Source: Macrothele yani (Eukaryota > Arthropoda > Arachnida > Araneae > Macrothelidae). Taken from it: a stretch of DNA of 64,000 bases. Position 1 is the stretch's first letter, and each line of letters begins with the position of its first letter. Where the stretch lies: assembly GCA_039090855.1 (NCBI GenBank), contig CM076997.1:165446709-165510708 (forward strand), read 5' to 3'. Positions 33,185-44,882 of this stretch are shown here, one piece after another. Made by a program: the position numbers and the translations under genes. Below the pieces are notes generated by a model. The model had not been told where the DNA came from, searched no databases, and worked only from the letters and a program-made list of their open reading frames with translations.

Positions 33185-33315
33185 AGAAAGATCCCTGATA
33201 ATCGGAATAAAGCTGAAATGATTCTGATACATCAAAATCGGGACACTGAGGATCTTGGAACTACAGACTACACCAGGCTCCTATCAGTTCTTCATAAAGT
33301 ATTCAATAACGTACA
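33185..33315 (+). mobile_element. RTE-type LINE fragment
   Basis: Plus-strand frame KIPDNRNKAEMILIHQNRDT, EDLGTTDYTRLLSVLHKVFN matches the fingers of RTE copy C (KIPEDWNNATMILLHKKGDI, EDLRNYRPISLPSVVYKIFT) residue by residue with many changes. About 130 bp only. It ends where a Tc1 terminal repeat begins. Confidence 0.65.
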
Positions 33316-35300
33316 GTGCTGTACAAAAGTATTGTATCACATGCAAAAACCAAGAATTTGTAAGTTTAACTCTTTTTTCAGCAAGCTAATTTTCATAGTT
33401 ATTTCATCATTTATACACTATATGGACAGACAATACCGGACACCCCTTTAAAAACAATTGAACCGGTCCGCTGCGTTTTTAAGATGCGCGGTACAGCTGT
33501 AAACGGTACAAAAACAAGCTCTCAGCTGACCGCGATCATATCGCCCTCTGAGGTTGAGTGAAAATGTCGCGGCGGGAGAGAACTGACTTTGGAAAGAAAA
33601 GATTGTTGTGTGTTATATTAGTGGGTTGTCCATAAGAGAAACCGAGAGGCGTTCAAGCGTTCCTAATTCAACTGTTCTGGATGTACTGAATAAGTGGAAG
33701 ACACATGGAGTGCCTGAAGCAGCAAAACGTACCCGGCAGACCAAACAAAATCAGTGATAGAGGAAGGTCGAAGTCTCAGGAGAGTAGTTACAGCTAATCG
33801 ACGGAGTACTGAACAAGGCATCGGTGTACAACTGAGTACAAACGCTTGAACCTCTGTAGGTACACGTACCATTCATAGAGAACTTCATTCCATGGGTTAC
33901 CGCGGTCGTGCGGCTGTTCATAAGCCTTTCATCTACACTCGGAATTCTGCTCGTCCTTTAGCATGGTGTAAAGAACATTTATCGCGGACCGTAGATCAAT
34001 GGAAACGGATCTTATGAACTGATGAATCCAGATACACGATCCATCAATCTGATGGCCGTGCGTGGGTATGGCGGCACCCAGGGGAACGCTATTTACACTA
34101 GTGTACTGTTCCAACTGTCAAGTTTGGAGCTGGCAGTGTACTCGTGTGGGAGTGTTTTTCGGGTTACGGTCTCTGCCCGTTAGTTATCTTGGACAAACCT
34201 GATAACCAGCACGTCTAACGTGATATTCTGGACAATGCCCTTCGAACTCTGCGGTAATACTATGGAACCGAGTGTTGTTGTCACCAGCAGGATAATGCAC
34301 TGAGCCATAAAGCAAGGTCTGTTACTGCGTGGTTTGAAGATAATTCCATATCTTCCGTATCGTGTATGGACTGGCTAGCACAGAGCCCTGATCTTAATCC
34401 CATAGAGCACCTATAGGATGAATTAGAGCGCCGCATAAAACGTTTGGAACCAAGGCCTCCTACTAAGCAACAGTCAGCGGCAGCAATATGTACTGAATGG
34501 AAAGCGCATACCTATCGCTGTGTTCCAAAACTTTGTCGAAAGCATGTCTCGAAATGTCAGTGCGTGCATTAAGTCCAAAGGTGGACGGACACCGTACAAA
34601 TGTATTTCAATAAATGCTATGTTGTGTTTCTCTTCTAGGTGTCCGGTGATATTTGTCAATATAGTGTATGTCATTAGATGCGAAATTTAATGGACATTTC
34701 AAAAAATGTTTTTTCTGTAGCTACTTTTGTTTTTAAGGTACTTTGAAAAAATCATGAACAAGTCGAAATTCTTATGAAAAGGATCGCATCCAATACTTAG
34801 GTTTACAGCAATAAATCGTTGTTTGTAATTCATAACGAATGAAATAAGATTACAGAAATATAGTGAAGCAAACTTATAAAATGTGCCGAATATTTTGTTG
34901 CCCAGCCTTTAGCTTTAATCATAGCTTTGTATCTTGCTGGCATACTATGAACAACGTTTTGTAAAAGATTTGGTTGAACAATAGGATTCCAAATTTGAAA
35001 TTCATCTTCAAGCAGTTGAAATTTGGCTACTTCTTTGATAGTTCATACGAAATTCTGAACCACAAATTTCAGATCGTGTCTGAGTGTGGTGGCCAATCAA
35101 GATGCTAAACATTTTTTTCTTGAAACCACTTTTTCACTATTTTAGCATGATGACAGGAAGCATTGTCATCTTAAAAAATAAAATTGCCGTCAATACACAA
35201 GTGCACTTCGCATCACTGTTTGAAATTATCATGTGTTGCATGGAATAGTACCACATAGAGAGTAGGGGTGTTGGGTTAGTTCGTAGTTTGTCTCAACTCG
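33313..35300 (-). mobile_element. Tc1-like transposon, split by a second Tc1
   Basis: The minus-strand C-terminal half is at 34680-35200: DDNASCHHAKIVKKWFQEKN (second catalytic block), LDWPPHSDT (damaged third block) and the end SMPARYKAMIKAKGWATKY. Its 3' terminus is probably ACAGTGCTGTACAAAAGTAT at 33315-33334, on the other side of the Tc1 at 33414-34668. The 5' part beyond 35300 is not clear. Confidence 0.55.
33414..34668 (+). mobile_element. Tc1-like transposon, family B, near full length
   Basis: Termini: left TATACACTATATGGACAGAC.ACCGGACACC type, right (reversed) ATACACTATATTGACAAATA followed by TCACCGGACACC. The plus-strand transposase pieces keep recognisable catalytic blocks: TDESRYTIHQSDGRAWVWRH (first aspartate, about 34020), HQQDNALSHKARSVTAWFED (second, about 34285) and LAQSPDLNPIEHL followed by a stop (glutamate kept, about 34385). 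Several stops and shifts. 1.25 kb. The second copy in the window, at 55609, carries insertions. Confidence 0.85.
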
Positions 35301-35559
35301 ATGACCTACAGGCTCCATGATTTTTTTATACTTCAGCTCTTTTTTCGGGGAACGGTGTGTCAGTTACTCTTTACATATTTTCTCCCGCAGAGATATTATT
35401 TTTGCTTGTACAACAATGATAGGAGTTCATTTTTCCTCTGTGCAGAAAAGACGGAAATATTTTCATCGAATTTTAGAGATGTTTCTGCATCTGTTTGCCC
35501 AACACTTGGTTTGGTTTTCTGTTAGCATGCAGAGATGTTTAGAGCAAAAACTATTAGTT

Positions 35560-36085
35560 TAATTCGAAATCAAAGAGTGAATGTAAATTTCTATACCGAA
35601 ATCAATATTTGTTTAATATTACTTTAAGGAAAAAAGTATGTTTATCAAATGAATACAGTAGGCTAACCAAGAAAGCTTTTTTCGTAAACACTAGTAATAA
35701 TATTTCTGAATTCAATATTTTTAATTAGCTCATGCTAATATTTTGCATCAAAATAAGCTAAAACCATCTACTTAGACTTTAACGGACGAAACATGCGACT
35801 TTTCTGTTTAAAATGTCTTTTGTATCAAGCGGTAGCTACATCATGATCTTTGACACATATACCTACCAACAATTTCAGTAATTGTGTACTTTATCATTTT
35901 TGTGCTATTGTAGTGTTATCGTAATTTATAAAGTCGATACTTCAGGATTTATAAAAATTCCCATGTGCGTTCACATTCTGTTGAAGTTCCTTTGCAAAAG
36001 CCCGAATGAAAACAATTTTTTCTCATTAGACAGAATTAATTATAACCCGAATGTTCACACATTTTCCTATTTTTTGGCTTATAAT
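35560..36085. other. AT-rich sequence without recognised feature
   Basis: Nothing recognised beyond short unsupported frames. Confidence 0.4.
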
Positions 36086-36094
36086 ATTTTTCTT

Positions 36095-36190
36095 TTTGTT
36101 TCGGAGTCCAACAGCCACTATGAGCAACTTCAAGGAAAATAAGCGGTCACCTTTCACTAATTTTAGGTAACTGGCGTAGGTGAAGTAAAT
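36095..36190 (-). mobile_element. SINE-1 fragment (3' part)
   Basis: CCAACAGCCACTATGAGCAA, then CTTCAAGGAAAATAAGCGGT and CACTAATTTTAGGTAACTGG follow the reversed 3' half of SINE-1. The tRNA-like head is missing. Confidence 0.5.
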
Positions 36191-36424
36191 GTATGTTCTA
36201 AATTTCTCGCTGTGTTTTATCAAAATGATTTCAGCCATTGTTTTGTAATGAAATGCATGTAAGCATGCATACGATTTCTAACCGTCCTTGGATTTTTCCT
36301 GGTTCATATACTTCTGTAAGCAGCGCGAATATGAGTTTTCTTTAATAACAAGGAACAGTACACCAATTATGTAGAAAATGGTAAAATTGTACTAGTGATC
36401 CGATTTATTGGCATAGGAATATAT

Positions 36425-36480
36425 AAGTAAGCGTTTCCAAGCTTTCGCACATCCACCAGATGGCTTTGTCAAGGAGGATA
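36425..36480 (-). ncRNA. Degenerate hammerhead-like motif at PLE end (candidate)
   Basis: The minus strand reads CCTTGACAAAGCCATCTGGT, then GGATGTGCGAAAGCTTGGAA. A UUGACAA segment stands where a hammerhead has CUGANGA. It is followed by a stem GCCATC/GATG(T)GC with a short loop, and then GAAA. PLEs are known to carry hammerhead ribozymes in their terminal repeats. Two core bases differ from consensus, so an active ribozyme is not claimed. Confidence 0.35.
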
Positions 36481-37075
36481 GACAGAAACTGTAATGTGAA
36501 TAATACGAGTAGAACGCTTTAACAATTTGAACGCGGGTACTTGACTTGACAATAAAGAGATACGACGCCATATTAATTTAAAGATACGGGGTATCACGTT
36601 GGTTGAGCACGCAGTATACTGGTAAAGAGAAGGCATTACTGGAAGAACTGGTTCCAAATTCATGGCAACTCGAGAGGGACGCTATCATTGCAAGTATCAC
36701 TTTTGGTAATGATCTCCAAGGTTTCCCGAATGGCTGTCCATTTAGGCATAGGGTAGGTAGCTAATTTCTTTATACCATCCCACATATGAGTTGCGGGCTT
36801 GAATTTGACTTCTCTGGATAGGGCTGTGGCTACTTTACCGTATTTTGTACCCTTTTTATGCTCACTGACTCTGATTTGAAACGAACGCCTGGTCATTCCA
36901 ATGTATTATCCTTTAGAGCTGTCCGTATATTGTAGGGGAATCGCATGAACACCTGCTTTGCTGGAAAGAGGTGGTTTTTCAGTATCTGTCTTTAGCATAG
37001 TATATAAAGATGTAGTATATCTTATGCCGACACCGTTGCTCATCGTCTTGAGGGCGTTCTTCAGTTCGTAAGACA
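36480..37075 (-). pseudogene. Penelope-like element, GIY-YIG endonuclease fragment
   Basis: Minus strand from 37075: a linker (NVSYELKNALKTMSNGVGIR, YTTSLYTMLKTDTEKPPLSS), then KAGVHAIPLQYTDSS with stop and YIGMTRRSFQIRVSEHKKGT (the GIY-YIG core with the catalytic arginine region), KFKPATHMWDGIKKLATYP and IRETLEIITKSDTCNDSVPL. The glutamate of the ETLEI helix, the usual metal ligand, is present. One in-frame stop lies inside the core. The reverse transcriptase is missing upstream. It is better preserved than the copy at 30830 and on the opposite strand. Confidence 0.75.
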
Positions 37076-37079
37076 CATT

Positions 37080-39120
37080 TGGTATTTAGGGAATTGAACC
37101 TAAGTGACGAAGCTGCGACACAGGAAATATACGAGTATATTCGAAATATTTCTTTGTATGTAAGAAATAGGCAGAGACTTCTAGAAAATGTTCTATATCT
37201 TACAGTGGCGTGTATAAATAAGCATTCTTCCGATTTGTCGCTGTATCTGTATTTCTGCTAAATAACATGGAGATACGGAGAAACACTTTCTGTGATATAT
37301 AAAGTTCAATGTGGCCAATATATTCCTTATGATCATTTAGGCATTTTTAGCATTTTTTTCATAGAACCCCGCGATAGGTGGCGAAAATTTAGTAATTCAT
37401 TTTAACGCTTTGTCTGTTGCCCGGAAAAGCATATCGAAAGGTTTACTTTGTACTACACGCATATTCAAAATTTTGTTTCATTTTCAAAGTACAGAAACAA
37501 CAAGCCATGTAGCAGTAAAACACAAATGAAAAATAAGCATTGTAATATTCGCTTGTGCGCATGATATCGCGCACTGAAGGCTTCCTTGCAGTTGGAAAAA
37601 TTGAGAAGTGTTCTAAATATAAATCTTCTTTCGAAAGATGTAATCGTTTCACCTTAATTTTCGGGGACGTCGCCCTTTTCCATTTTACGTTTTCAATTAT
37701 CAAGGCAAAGGAAAACTTTTCCTTCATGCAAAGCTACATGGATGTAGAAGTAATTGCATAAAATGCGCCGACTGTTAGATGTGCATTTGCCATGCACAAG
37801 CCTATTTCTTACAAACACTTTTTCGTGAAAAATTACAAGTTAGACACTTTTGAAAAGTTGTGTTAAATTCACTTGGATGCTTCAGATTTAAAAATGAATA
37901 GGATAAAATGAAAGTGCTTCAAATTCCAATACATGGGAGCTTGAGAACTGATTCTATCGCAAAGCAAAAGGAAAATAAATGAAAAAAAAATAGAGAAAGA
38001 CCATTAGCTTTAAGTTCATGCTCGATATTTTTTCTTCATTTTCTTCACAGATAGATCCTAGGCCGAGAGAAGACAATATTGGAAGAGGAAAGAAACGATT
38101 TGGAAACGTCCTATCAGAGGCAGCCGGAGGAACTGCGTACGCACGCATCACTCTTCTGAGCCATTCTTACCTGAACATACAAATCCTCAACACTTGAGAG
38201 AGTTTGGAAATAAGAGAGAGGAGGTTACGAAATCGTAAGTAGAAGAAGAAAAGAGGCTTGTTTCTCTGAGCCATTTCCAGCAACTAGGGGCTGTGTTCTA
38301 TTCACAATGTGTACTATGCTTACTTTAACAATCGATTCGCTCCGCAGCGAGAGACACACTCTCTCTTCCCCATTCGATGTACCTCTCTCACTCTGTTTTT
38401 TCCTCCTTTCAATCGTAATATTGGTAAAAAATTGATTCTTCAACCTCTGGGGAGAAAATGCATTACAGCGTTCCCTCCCATAGGGGTAAAAATCTGTATC
38501 GTAAGCTAAGCATTCGTGCTTAGTTTTAAAACTTGATGTCGACTTCGGCCATTTTCACCAACTCACAAAAACGTATACTATGTGGATTGGTGCCAAAGGA
38601 CTTTGCTCTTGCCCTTTTTCCAAACTTTTCACGGAATAACTGGAGGTTTTCACATTTCGCGTCTGAATTTTAGATTATTAAAACAAATTTCAGTCGTAGC
38701 TGACTTTTAGAAAGCTACGAAAAATTACGGGAGTTAATGGTGGTCGTTCATTAAAACATATGCCTCTTTAAGAATGAAATTCGGTTTGTTCAGATTTATA
38801 ACACATTGCCATTCCTTTGCAGAATAAGCGCTCCTAGAATGTAGGTTTTTATTTTAGCGTCATTAATCACACAGTGCAGTTCATTTTGGGCATGATCTTC
38901 AGAACATTTGAATATCATATCTATCTAGGAAACAAGGAAGGCTGAGATTTGAGATGAGAACTCTGGGGTGTGGGCCTTGAATGCATTTGCTTGTCAAAAC
39001 TCATGTGAACAACATCCCAACACGCAGACGAGTAAAACCTATTCGGAAGCTGGGTTGTGATAATGCATATGTCACAAACAGATATTTTTTAATTTTTAGA
39101 ATATCAGACAACTCCAAGAA
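37080..39120. other. AT-rich sequence without recognised gene
   Basis: Two kilobases with short unsupported frames and no recognised transposon landmarks. Confidence 0.45.
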
Positions 39121-39124
39121 GGCA

Positions 39125-39860
39125 TGTCATCATTCTTCAAGTACCAATTCAATTAAATTCATTTATTTTGTTGAGCATAAAATCAGTGTTATAAAAATAT
39201 CAACTGAAACAAAGCACAGCAAGGAAGCAGCGGGAAAAGGCCAGCAAGGCCTGACAGGGTGCCATGCTCCCTAGACAAATTTTACACTGAAGTCAGCAGT
39301 TAAAGTTACAAATAAATCCGTGTTTCCAAAAGAAAATAATAATGATATGTAAGATGATGGTAAACATTACAGATGATACCATTGAAAATTAATTTACATC
39401 CAGATATACAAGTCATAGTAATATTCACAGTCCCCCTCCACTTCAATCATCAATTTGAGCAGTCGCCATTCATTATGAAGTTCTTTAATTTTTTTTCAAA
39501 AAAGGTTAAAATTATTTAAAGAAGTCTGTTCTGTCGGTAATGAGTTCCAGTAGTGTGGGCCAATGTCATTTATACTCTGCTTCACGGTCTCAGTCTTTGG
39601 ATGAATGGGCCGAATATGTAATTTAGTACGTGTGTCATGTGAGTGTATCTGTGGTACAATTTGTATGATGTCAGTGTGTAAGTTATTCTCAATTCGCCTG
39701 AACATAATTTTCCCAATATTAAAGTAATATAGTTGGTTTTTCGTTAGGATGTTGTATTTATTTGGGAAAACTCTTGTGTAATTATATAGTGATAGTTGTG
39801 TATTTCTATGAAATTTTAGGTCAATTAATCTTATATATTTGTTTTGTAGAAACAAAAGCC
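39125..39860 (-). pseudogene. LINE ORF2 C-terminus and 3' untranslated region
   Basis: On the minus strand, 39855-39496 gives 119 residues ending in the LINE tail HSHDTRTKLHIRPIHPKTET, then SINDIGPHYWNSLPTEQTSL and NNFNLF. The pattern (NT)RxK, then G..xWNSLP and a final phenylalanine-rich helix is the C-terminus of CR1/L2/Jockey-like ORF2 proteins. The following 370 bp down to 39125 look like its 3' untranslated region, ending in ATTTAATTGAATTG. The rest of the element is missing. Confidence 0.6.
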
Positions 39861-39874
39861 GTATTCACAATCAT

Positions 39875-40025
39875 GGTTTTTTACTCTGGTTTCGATGTTT
39901 AACAAATACCACAAAGAACTCAGAAATCTATAAACAATTTTCTTTCCCTAATTTGGGGACATTAGTTTCCAGCACCATCAGACAGACACACCACGCATGG
40001 CATCGCAATGCTTCTGTCCGAGAGT
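39875..40025 (-). mobile_element. SINE-1 fragment, old
   Basis: TTTAACAAATACCACAAAGA, then CCTAATTTGGGGACATTAGT and AGACACACCACGCATGGCAT, in the order of a reversed SINE-1. The B box is degraded. It abuts the LINE fragment. Confidence 0.5.
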
Positions 40026-40029
40026 GACA

Positions 40030-40620
40030 GTAGGATTTAGGTAAGGCAACAATGTAAGAAAAGTTGAACATGTTCGGTTCCTTAAAAACAGACGCTGATA
40101 CATGTCAATACCACCAACGAGCATCAAGGAAAATCGTTCCATTAATTTCGATCATATTACTAAAACTTAATTTTCAGTCTTTACTGAACAGCATATGTAC
40201 TAGTAATTTTTCAAAAAAGCGTAAAGGCAATCGAGTTACTATATGGTATTGGAATATCTTCGATGTCTGGCAGCCATGCGGAAAACATCTCCCAAAACTT
40301 GAAAACAGTGCGGTCTTAAAGTTAAAATTTGGACGCTTTTATTCTTTTCCTCATTTCTTAGATGTTTTCCATTTAGTTTGTGATATCAGATATACCTGCC
40401 TATTTGAATAACGGATATTTCATGATGCAGAAACTGATTTTATTCATAAGCTCATTCTTATTAGTAAGTCTGCTTAGAATATTTTATTTGTTTGGTAATG
40501 CAATGTTCTGTTGCTTTTTCTCTTCATTTATTTTACCAGTAACACTTGAAACACTACTTCCGTTTTGAAATTATTTTAAATTAAACATTTTTAAATCAGT
40601 GTTTAAGCCAGACAAGATTA
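40030..40620. other. AT-rich sequence without recognised feature
   Basis: Nothing recognised. Confidence 0.4.
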
Positions 40621-40624
40621 TACG

Positions 40625-41245
40625 GTGATTTACTAAACTAAATAAAAAACAAGTTAGTACATTCATGCAATGCATTGATTATGATACGCTTTCTAACATA
40701 CCAGAAATCATTACTCAAGTTATTACTCAAGTTATGAGGATACTGGCTGTAGAATAAATCTCGATCCTATGACCTGACCTTTGACCCCATTTTGATGATA
40801 TTCAACAGAACCGGTAAAATATACTTCCGGAACAATAATGATAAAGTAAGTTTATTTTCAATCGAAGCATTTTTATGTAAGTTATATAATGAACAAGGGC
40901 GATGGAATGGATCCCGCTCCTACGTCCTGACCTTTGACCCCATTTCGCCCATTTTCAATAAGGTTCGTGTTCAAGTAGTTCCCTACCACCTACTAAACTT
41001 TCGTCGAAATCGAATCATTTTTACGTGAGTTATGACGCATAAGGGAAATGGAATGGATCCCACTCCTATGTCTGAACTTTGACACCATTTCGCTCATTTT
41101 CAATAGGGTTCGTTCCTAGGTGGTCCCCTACATACCAAAATTTTATCGAAATCGAACCATTTTTACGCGAGTTATCGTGGGGACAGACGGACAAAGCTGG
41201 AGCATATACGCTTCTTCAACCAACGGTTAGAAAGCATAAATGAAA
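40625..41245 (-). mobile_element. Tandem-repeat element, short copy (Helentron-type, HINE-like)
   Basis: Holds about three units of the same repeat of about 147 bp that forms the large array at 52925-54815, in the opposite orientation. Both copies share the same outer sequences: AACAAGTTAGTA, ATGCAATGCATT, ATTATGATA and CTTTCTAACATACCAGAAAT on one side, and CAACGGTTAGAAAGC on the other. GCTTTCTAAC and its inverted partner GTTAGAAAGC lie near both ends as subterminal inverted repeats. Non-coding. Non-autonomous Helentrons have this design; no Helitron protein is present here. Confidence 0.6.
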
Positions 41246-41249
41246 CCAA

Positions 41250-42290
41250 CAAGATCTTCATATGTTAGGATCTCGTAAAATGCCATAACGTAGAACATTT
41301 ATACGCCACTTTAGATGCAAATTCACAAAATCAATATGTATATCCCTTTCAAGAAGCTCGTCACAAACAAACTTAATAACTTTATTTATAACGATTTCGC
41401 TAACAGTTACCTTACGATAGCTGCTAGGTAACAGAATTGGGCCCCAATGAGGTTTGGAGGTGCTTTTGTCTTTCGGCGTAATTCCGTCCTTTTCCTTAAT
41501 TAGGAAAGGGTAGGTCATTGAATTTATGGCCTCAGATATCTATGCAGCTTTATGCACTCGCCCATTGTGTAAGCAAAAACGGAACTTACAATGATTTCTC
41601 TGAAAGCGTCTACCTTTCTTTGAGCTCTGTTATTAATTTCATTTTCATTTCAGTTCTTATAATTAGTAACATCAATCCCCGGGATCTGAAGTGAAATACT
41701 GCATATAGTTCGTCTGACTGTAAACGCTGTACTCTAAAAATTAAATGAGAAAGACCAGTAACGAAGGCATCATGTCCGGTGAGTAAGCTGCTTACTGCAC
41801 GCTCGATTTGTGGAAAACTGTTTCACACGTGGACTCTGTTGAATAAGTGCATGCGCAGAGAATGAATTTTTGCTCATTGCATCACAACAGAGGGATCACG
41901 TAGAAACTGTACTTTCCTCCTCACAGGATAAAAGAGATAAAATTAGTCCCGAGACCTTTACCCAGAGCTGGACTCATTTGCTAGTTAGAAGTAAATACAC
42001 TTTTGCTTCCTAATTCAGACGAGAAACGGACGTAAATTTTGAAATGGCATCGCATAGATTATTTTTTAACTAAATAATAGAATGTGTGTGTCTCTGTGTC
42101 CGGAACGTTCAGTGAATATGAACATACACTGTTTCAGCAAACGGAGGGCGCTGATATTATGTGCTTTTCTGCAGCAATCAAAAATACTGCTTCGATCAAG
42201 AAGAAACCAAAATGTAACGTCCTTTTTTTCTGTTACTCATTTCAAACAAACCTTACAGTTGCCTTTGACTCTTCGTCAACATGAGTCAGC
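41250..42290. other. Unrecognised sequence with one unassigned open frame
   Basis: An 86-residue frame at 41518-41258 (minus) has balanced composition (KVTVSEIVINKVIKFVCDEL) but matches no family I know. The rest is AT-rich with no landmark. Confidence 0.3.
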
Positions 42291-42295
42291 GTATA

Positions 42296-43503
42296 TACAC
42301 AGTCAAATCACATTATGGTGACCACCTCCTACTTTTGACGTCACCAGCGCGTAGCCAATGAAAGAAGGCACGTGTCGCGAGGTGGCTTGGAGGGTATATA
42401 AAGTGTGATGTAGGCCTTCTAAAAACATATCACTCGTTGTTGTCAGGGATAAAAGGAGCGATTTATCAGATTTGCAAAAACGGATAATTATCGGCTATCG
42501 GGTCAAATGTGGTAGAGTTTCTGAAACATCGCATTCTATAAACTGTTCGCGTGCTGCTAAGGGTTAAAGTGTATCGTGATTGGAAAAATGGCACAACTGC
42601 AAATAAGCGATGTAGAAACTGCGGAACAACACGTGCCATTGATGTGATCTTCAGCTTTGAAGGTGCCTGAGCGCCGATCGACACGTTACAGTGGAGCACC
42701 TCACTGGCCGAATGACCCAAGTGGCTACCAGAAGTGTGTCTAAGAAGACAGTTCAGCGAACCCTGCTGCGTATGGTGCTGCGATGCAGACGGATGGTCAC
42801 TACACCTATGCTAACGCAGGTGTATCTGCAGAAAAGGCTTACATTTCCCCGGCAGTATTGGAATTGGACTTCCGCTGATTGGCAAAGCATTATCTTCTCG
42901 ATGAGTCACGTTTTCTACGTCATTGAACGGATGGAAGTTGGCGTATAAGGAGAGAGACATCGGAGAACAAACACTCTTCAACCATTGCTGGAAGAACACA
43001 AGCTGGTGGGGGCAGCGTTATGAACTGAGAAATGCTTTCGTGGCATTCTCTGGGTCCACTCAAACCAGTGGAAGGCATTATGGACTGAATTATTTATGCA
43101 TACATCCTTACAGACCACATACATGCTGATTGTCTTCTCTGGGGCGGATGGGATTTTCCTGCACCACAAGGCGACGTGTCATACAGCTAGAAATGTCCGA
43201 GAGTGGTTGGAAGTGCACGATGAAGACTTCAAAGTATTTCCCTGGCCCTCTGGTTCCCCAGGCTTAAACCCAATTGAGCATCTGTGGGAACAAAATGATC
43301 GTGTTGTTCGCGCTATGGACCTTCCACAACTCACCCACTAGCAGCTGTCATATACACTGCAATCAACATGGCTCCACATGCCTGTGAACACGTTTCAAGA
43401 CCTTATTGAGTCATTCCCAGCCAGTACAGCTGCTGTCGGCGCTGCACACGGTGGTTACTCTGGTCATTAGTTAGTTGTCACAATAATGTGACTCAACCGT
43501 GCA
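42296..43503 (+). mobile_element. Tc1-like transposon, family C, near full length, inactivated
   Basis: Termini: left TACACAGTCAAATCACATTA, right (reversed) CACGGTTGAGTCACATTATT. Plus-strand transposase pieces: helix-turn-helix region near 42500, KTVQRTLLRMVLRC (42750-42790) and, in 43096-43341, HHKATCHTARNVREWLEVHD (second block, aspartate replaced) and SGSPGLNPIEHLWEQNDRVV (glutamate kept; the usual PDLNP reads PGLNP). Many stops. 1.21 kb. The deleted copy at 30407-30774 belongs to the same family. Confidence 0.85.
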
Positions 43504-44399
43504 TGTTCTTTTATGCATTCAGCAGAATCTACCATCTATTTCTACCACTAGATCAAATGTAATCCGAAAATTAAAACGCAAATAATGCAAAATTACTTTG
43601 ATAAGAAGAGAAAATGTATAACAAACATAAAGAAGGAAAAAATAACTTTGGCAACCCCGCCCCCCCAAAAAAAACCAGGTTTATACACAATCCGGCCACT
43701 GAAATTGGAAACTTTTATGCAGATGTACATGAAAGTCACGTATGCAGCCTATGTACAAGATATGTGATCAAGTGCGTCACCGCGTGATCTAGGCAACTAT
43801 TTCAGACAACTGCTTGTCAGTAGTATTGAACGCAATGAGGAAAGCAAAGCATTTTTTAGAGTTCAACAAAGATCTTATAGTGGGTATTCATCTGACGACG
43901 GTTATGAAAACAGATCTGAATGTTTTCGCAAAGCGCGAGATATTCCGGGTCTTTAATCAGTGGAAAAATGACACATATTGCTTGTCTAGCTTGGACGCGA
44001 TGACAAACTCTGAGGAACGAGATCGCCCTAGTCTGAGAAAGCTCGTGCGGAGATACAGGACTTACTGTGTACATCAATCGACCAAATTATTCAGTGAAGC
44101 TAGTTCCCTTGTGAAAATCCTCCAAATACCCTTCCCATACCTCAGCGAAGTATGAGTAAGAAACTGAAGAAAATCCGCATTGGCAGTCATATGCCGTGAA
44201 CCTATACAGAAACCAATGATTTCTGGGAGAACCTGAAAGTTCGTCTACATTGCTGTCCGAACACCATTACTGGACACTGGAAAACTGAAAAAAAAACGTG
44301 TGGTTCGACGAGTCGCGTTACACTTTGCTCTTTACGGTAGGTATAGCAAGAGAGTTTGGCGGAAGGCCCAAGAAGCTTGCCTTGTAAGCACAACTCATG

Positions 44400-44775
44400 G
44401 GTCTGGAGATGGTGTCATGTGGCGAGTCACTCACAGTAGTTATGGAATGGGTCCCCCTGATATTGCTGGAGTGCCAACTGTCCTTCAAATCAAGGGTCTG
44501 GAGGTGGTGCCATGGTGCGAGGCGCTTCCTGTTGTTATTGAATGTGCCTCCGTGATATTGCTGGAAGCATAAGTGTCCTTCAACTCAAGGATCTGGAGGT
44601 GGTGTCATGGAGCGAGACACTCTGCTGGTACGGAATGGCTACCCCTGATATTGCTGGAGTGTCAACTGTCCCTCAACTCAAAGGTCTGGAGGTGGTGTCA
44701 TGGAGCGAGACGCTCTCTGTTGGTATTGAATGTGTCTCCCTGATATTGCTTGAAGGACAAGTGTCCTTCAAAGAT
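44400..44775 (+). repeat. Four tandem copies of a 94-95 bp transposase segment
   Basis: Units start at about 44400, 44495, 44589 and 44683, each with GGTCTGGAGGTGGTGTCATG or a close variant, then a CCTGATATTGCTGGA-like block and CTGTCCTTCAA. Translated, each unit gives the sheet before the second catalytic aspartate (GGVMVW to LILLEGQVSFKDYLY), so a piece of the transposase was amplified in place. Confidence 0.85.
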
Positions 44776-44826
44776 TATCTGTACTTTGTTGGTCATCAAG
44801 CCCATCATGCAATTTTGACACTCTGA

Positions 44827-44882
44827 CATGAGACAGCCGTCACCTGCTGACTTTTTATCCAGCAGGTGACGGCTGTCTCATG
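44827..44882. repeat. Perfect 23 bp inverted repeat (hairpin)
   Basis: CATGAGACAGCCGTCACC continuing TGCTG at 44827-44849 is exactly complementary to 44860-44882, with a 10 nt loop ACTTTTTATC. GC-rich arms in an AT-rich region and no mismatch. Confidence 0.95.

Noticed and set aside
41258..41518. Host exon candidate (86 aa, minus)
   Set aside because: Balanced composition but no family match and no convincing splice sites, so left as unassigned.
43676..43720. Left terminus of the Tc1 at 43785 (ACACAATCCGGCCACTG)
   Set aside because: No matching inverted copy near 45175, so the end could not be set there.
44827..44882. Transcription terminator
   Set aside because: Rho-independent terminators are bacterial, and no T-run follows the hairpin.
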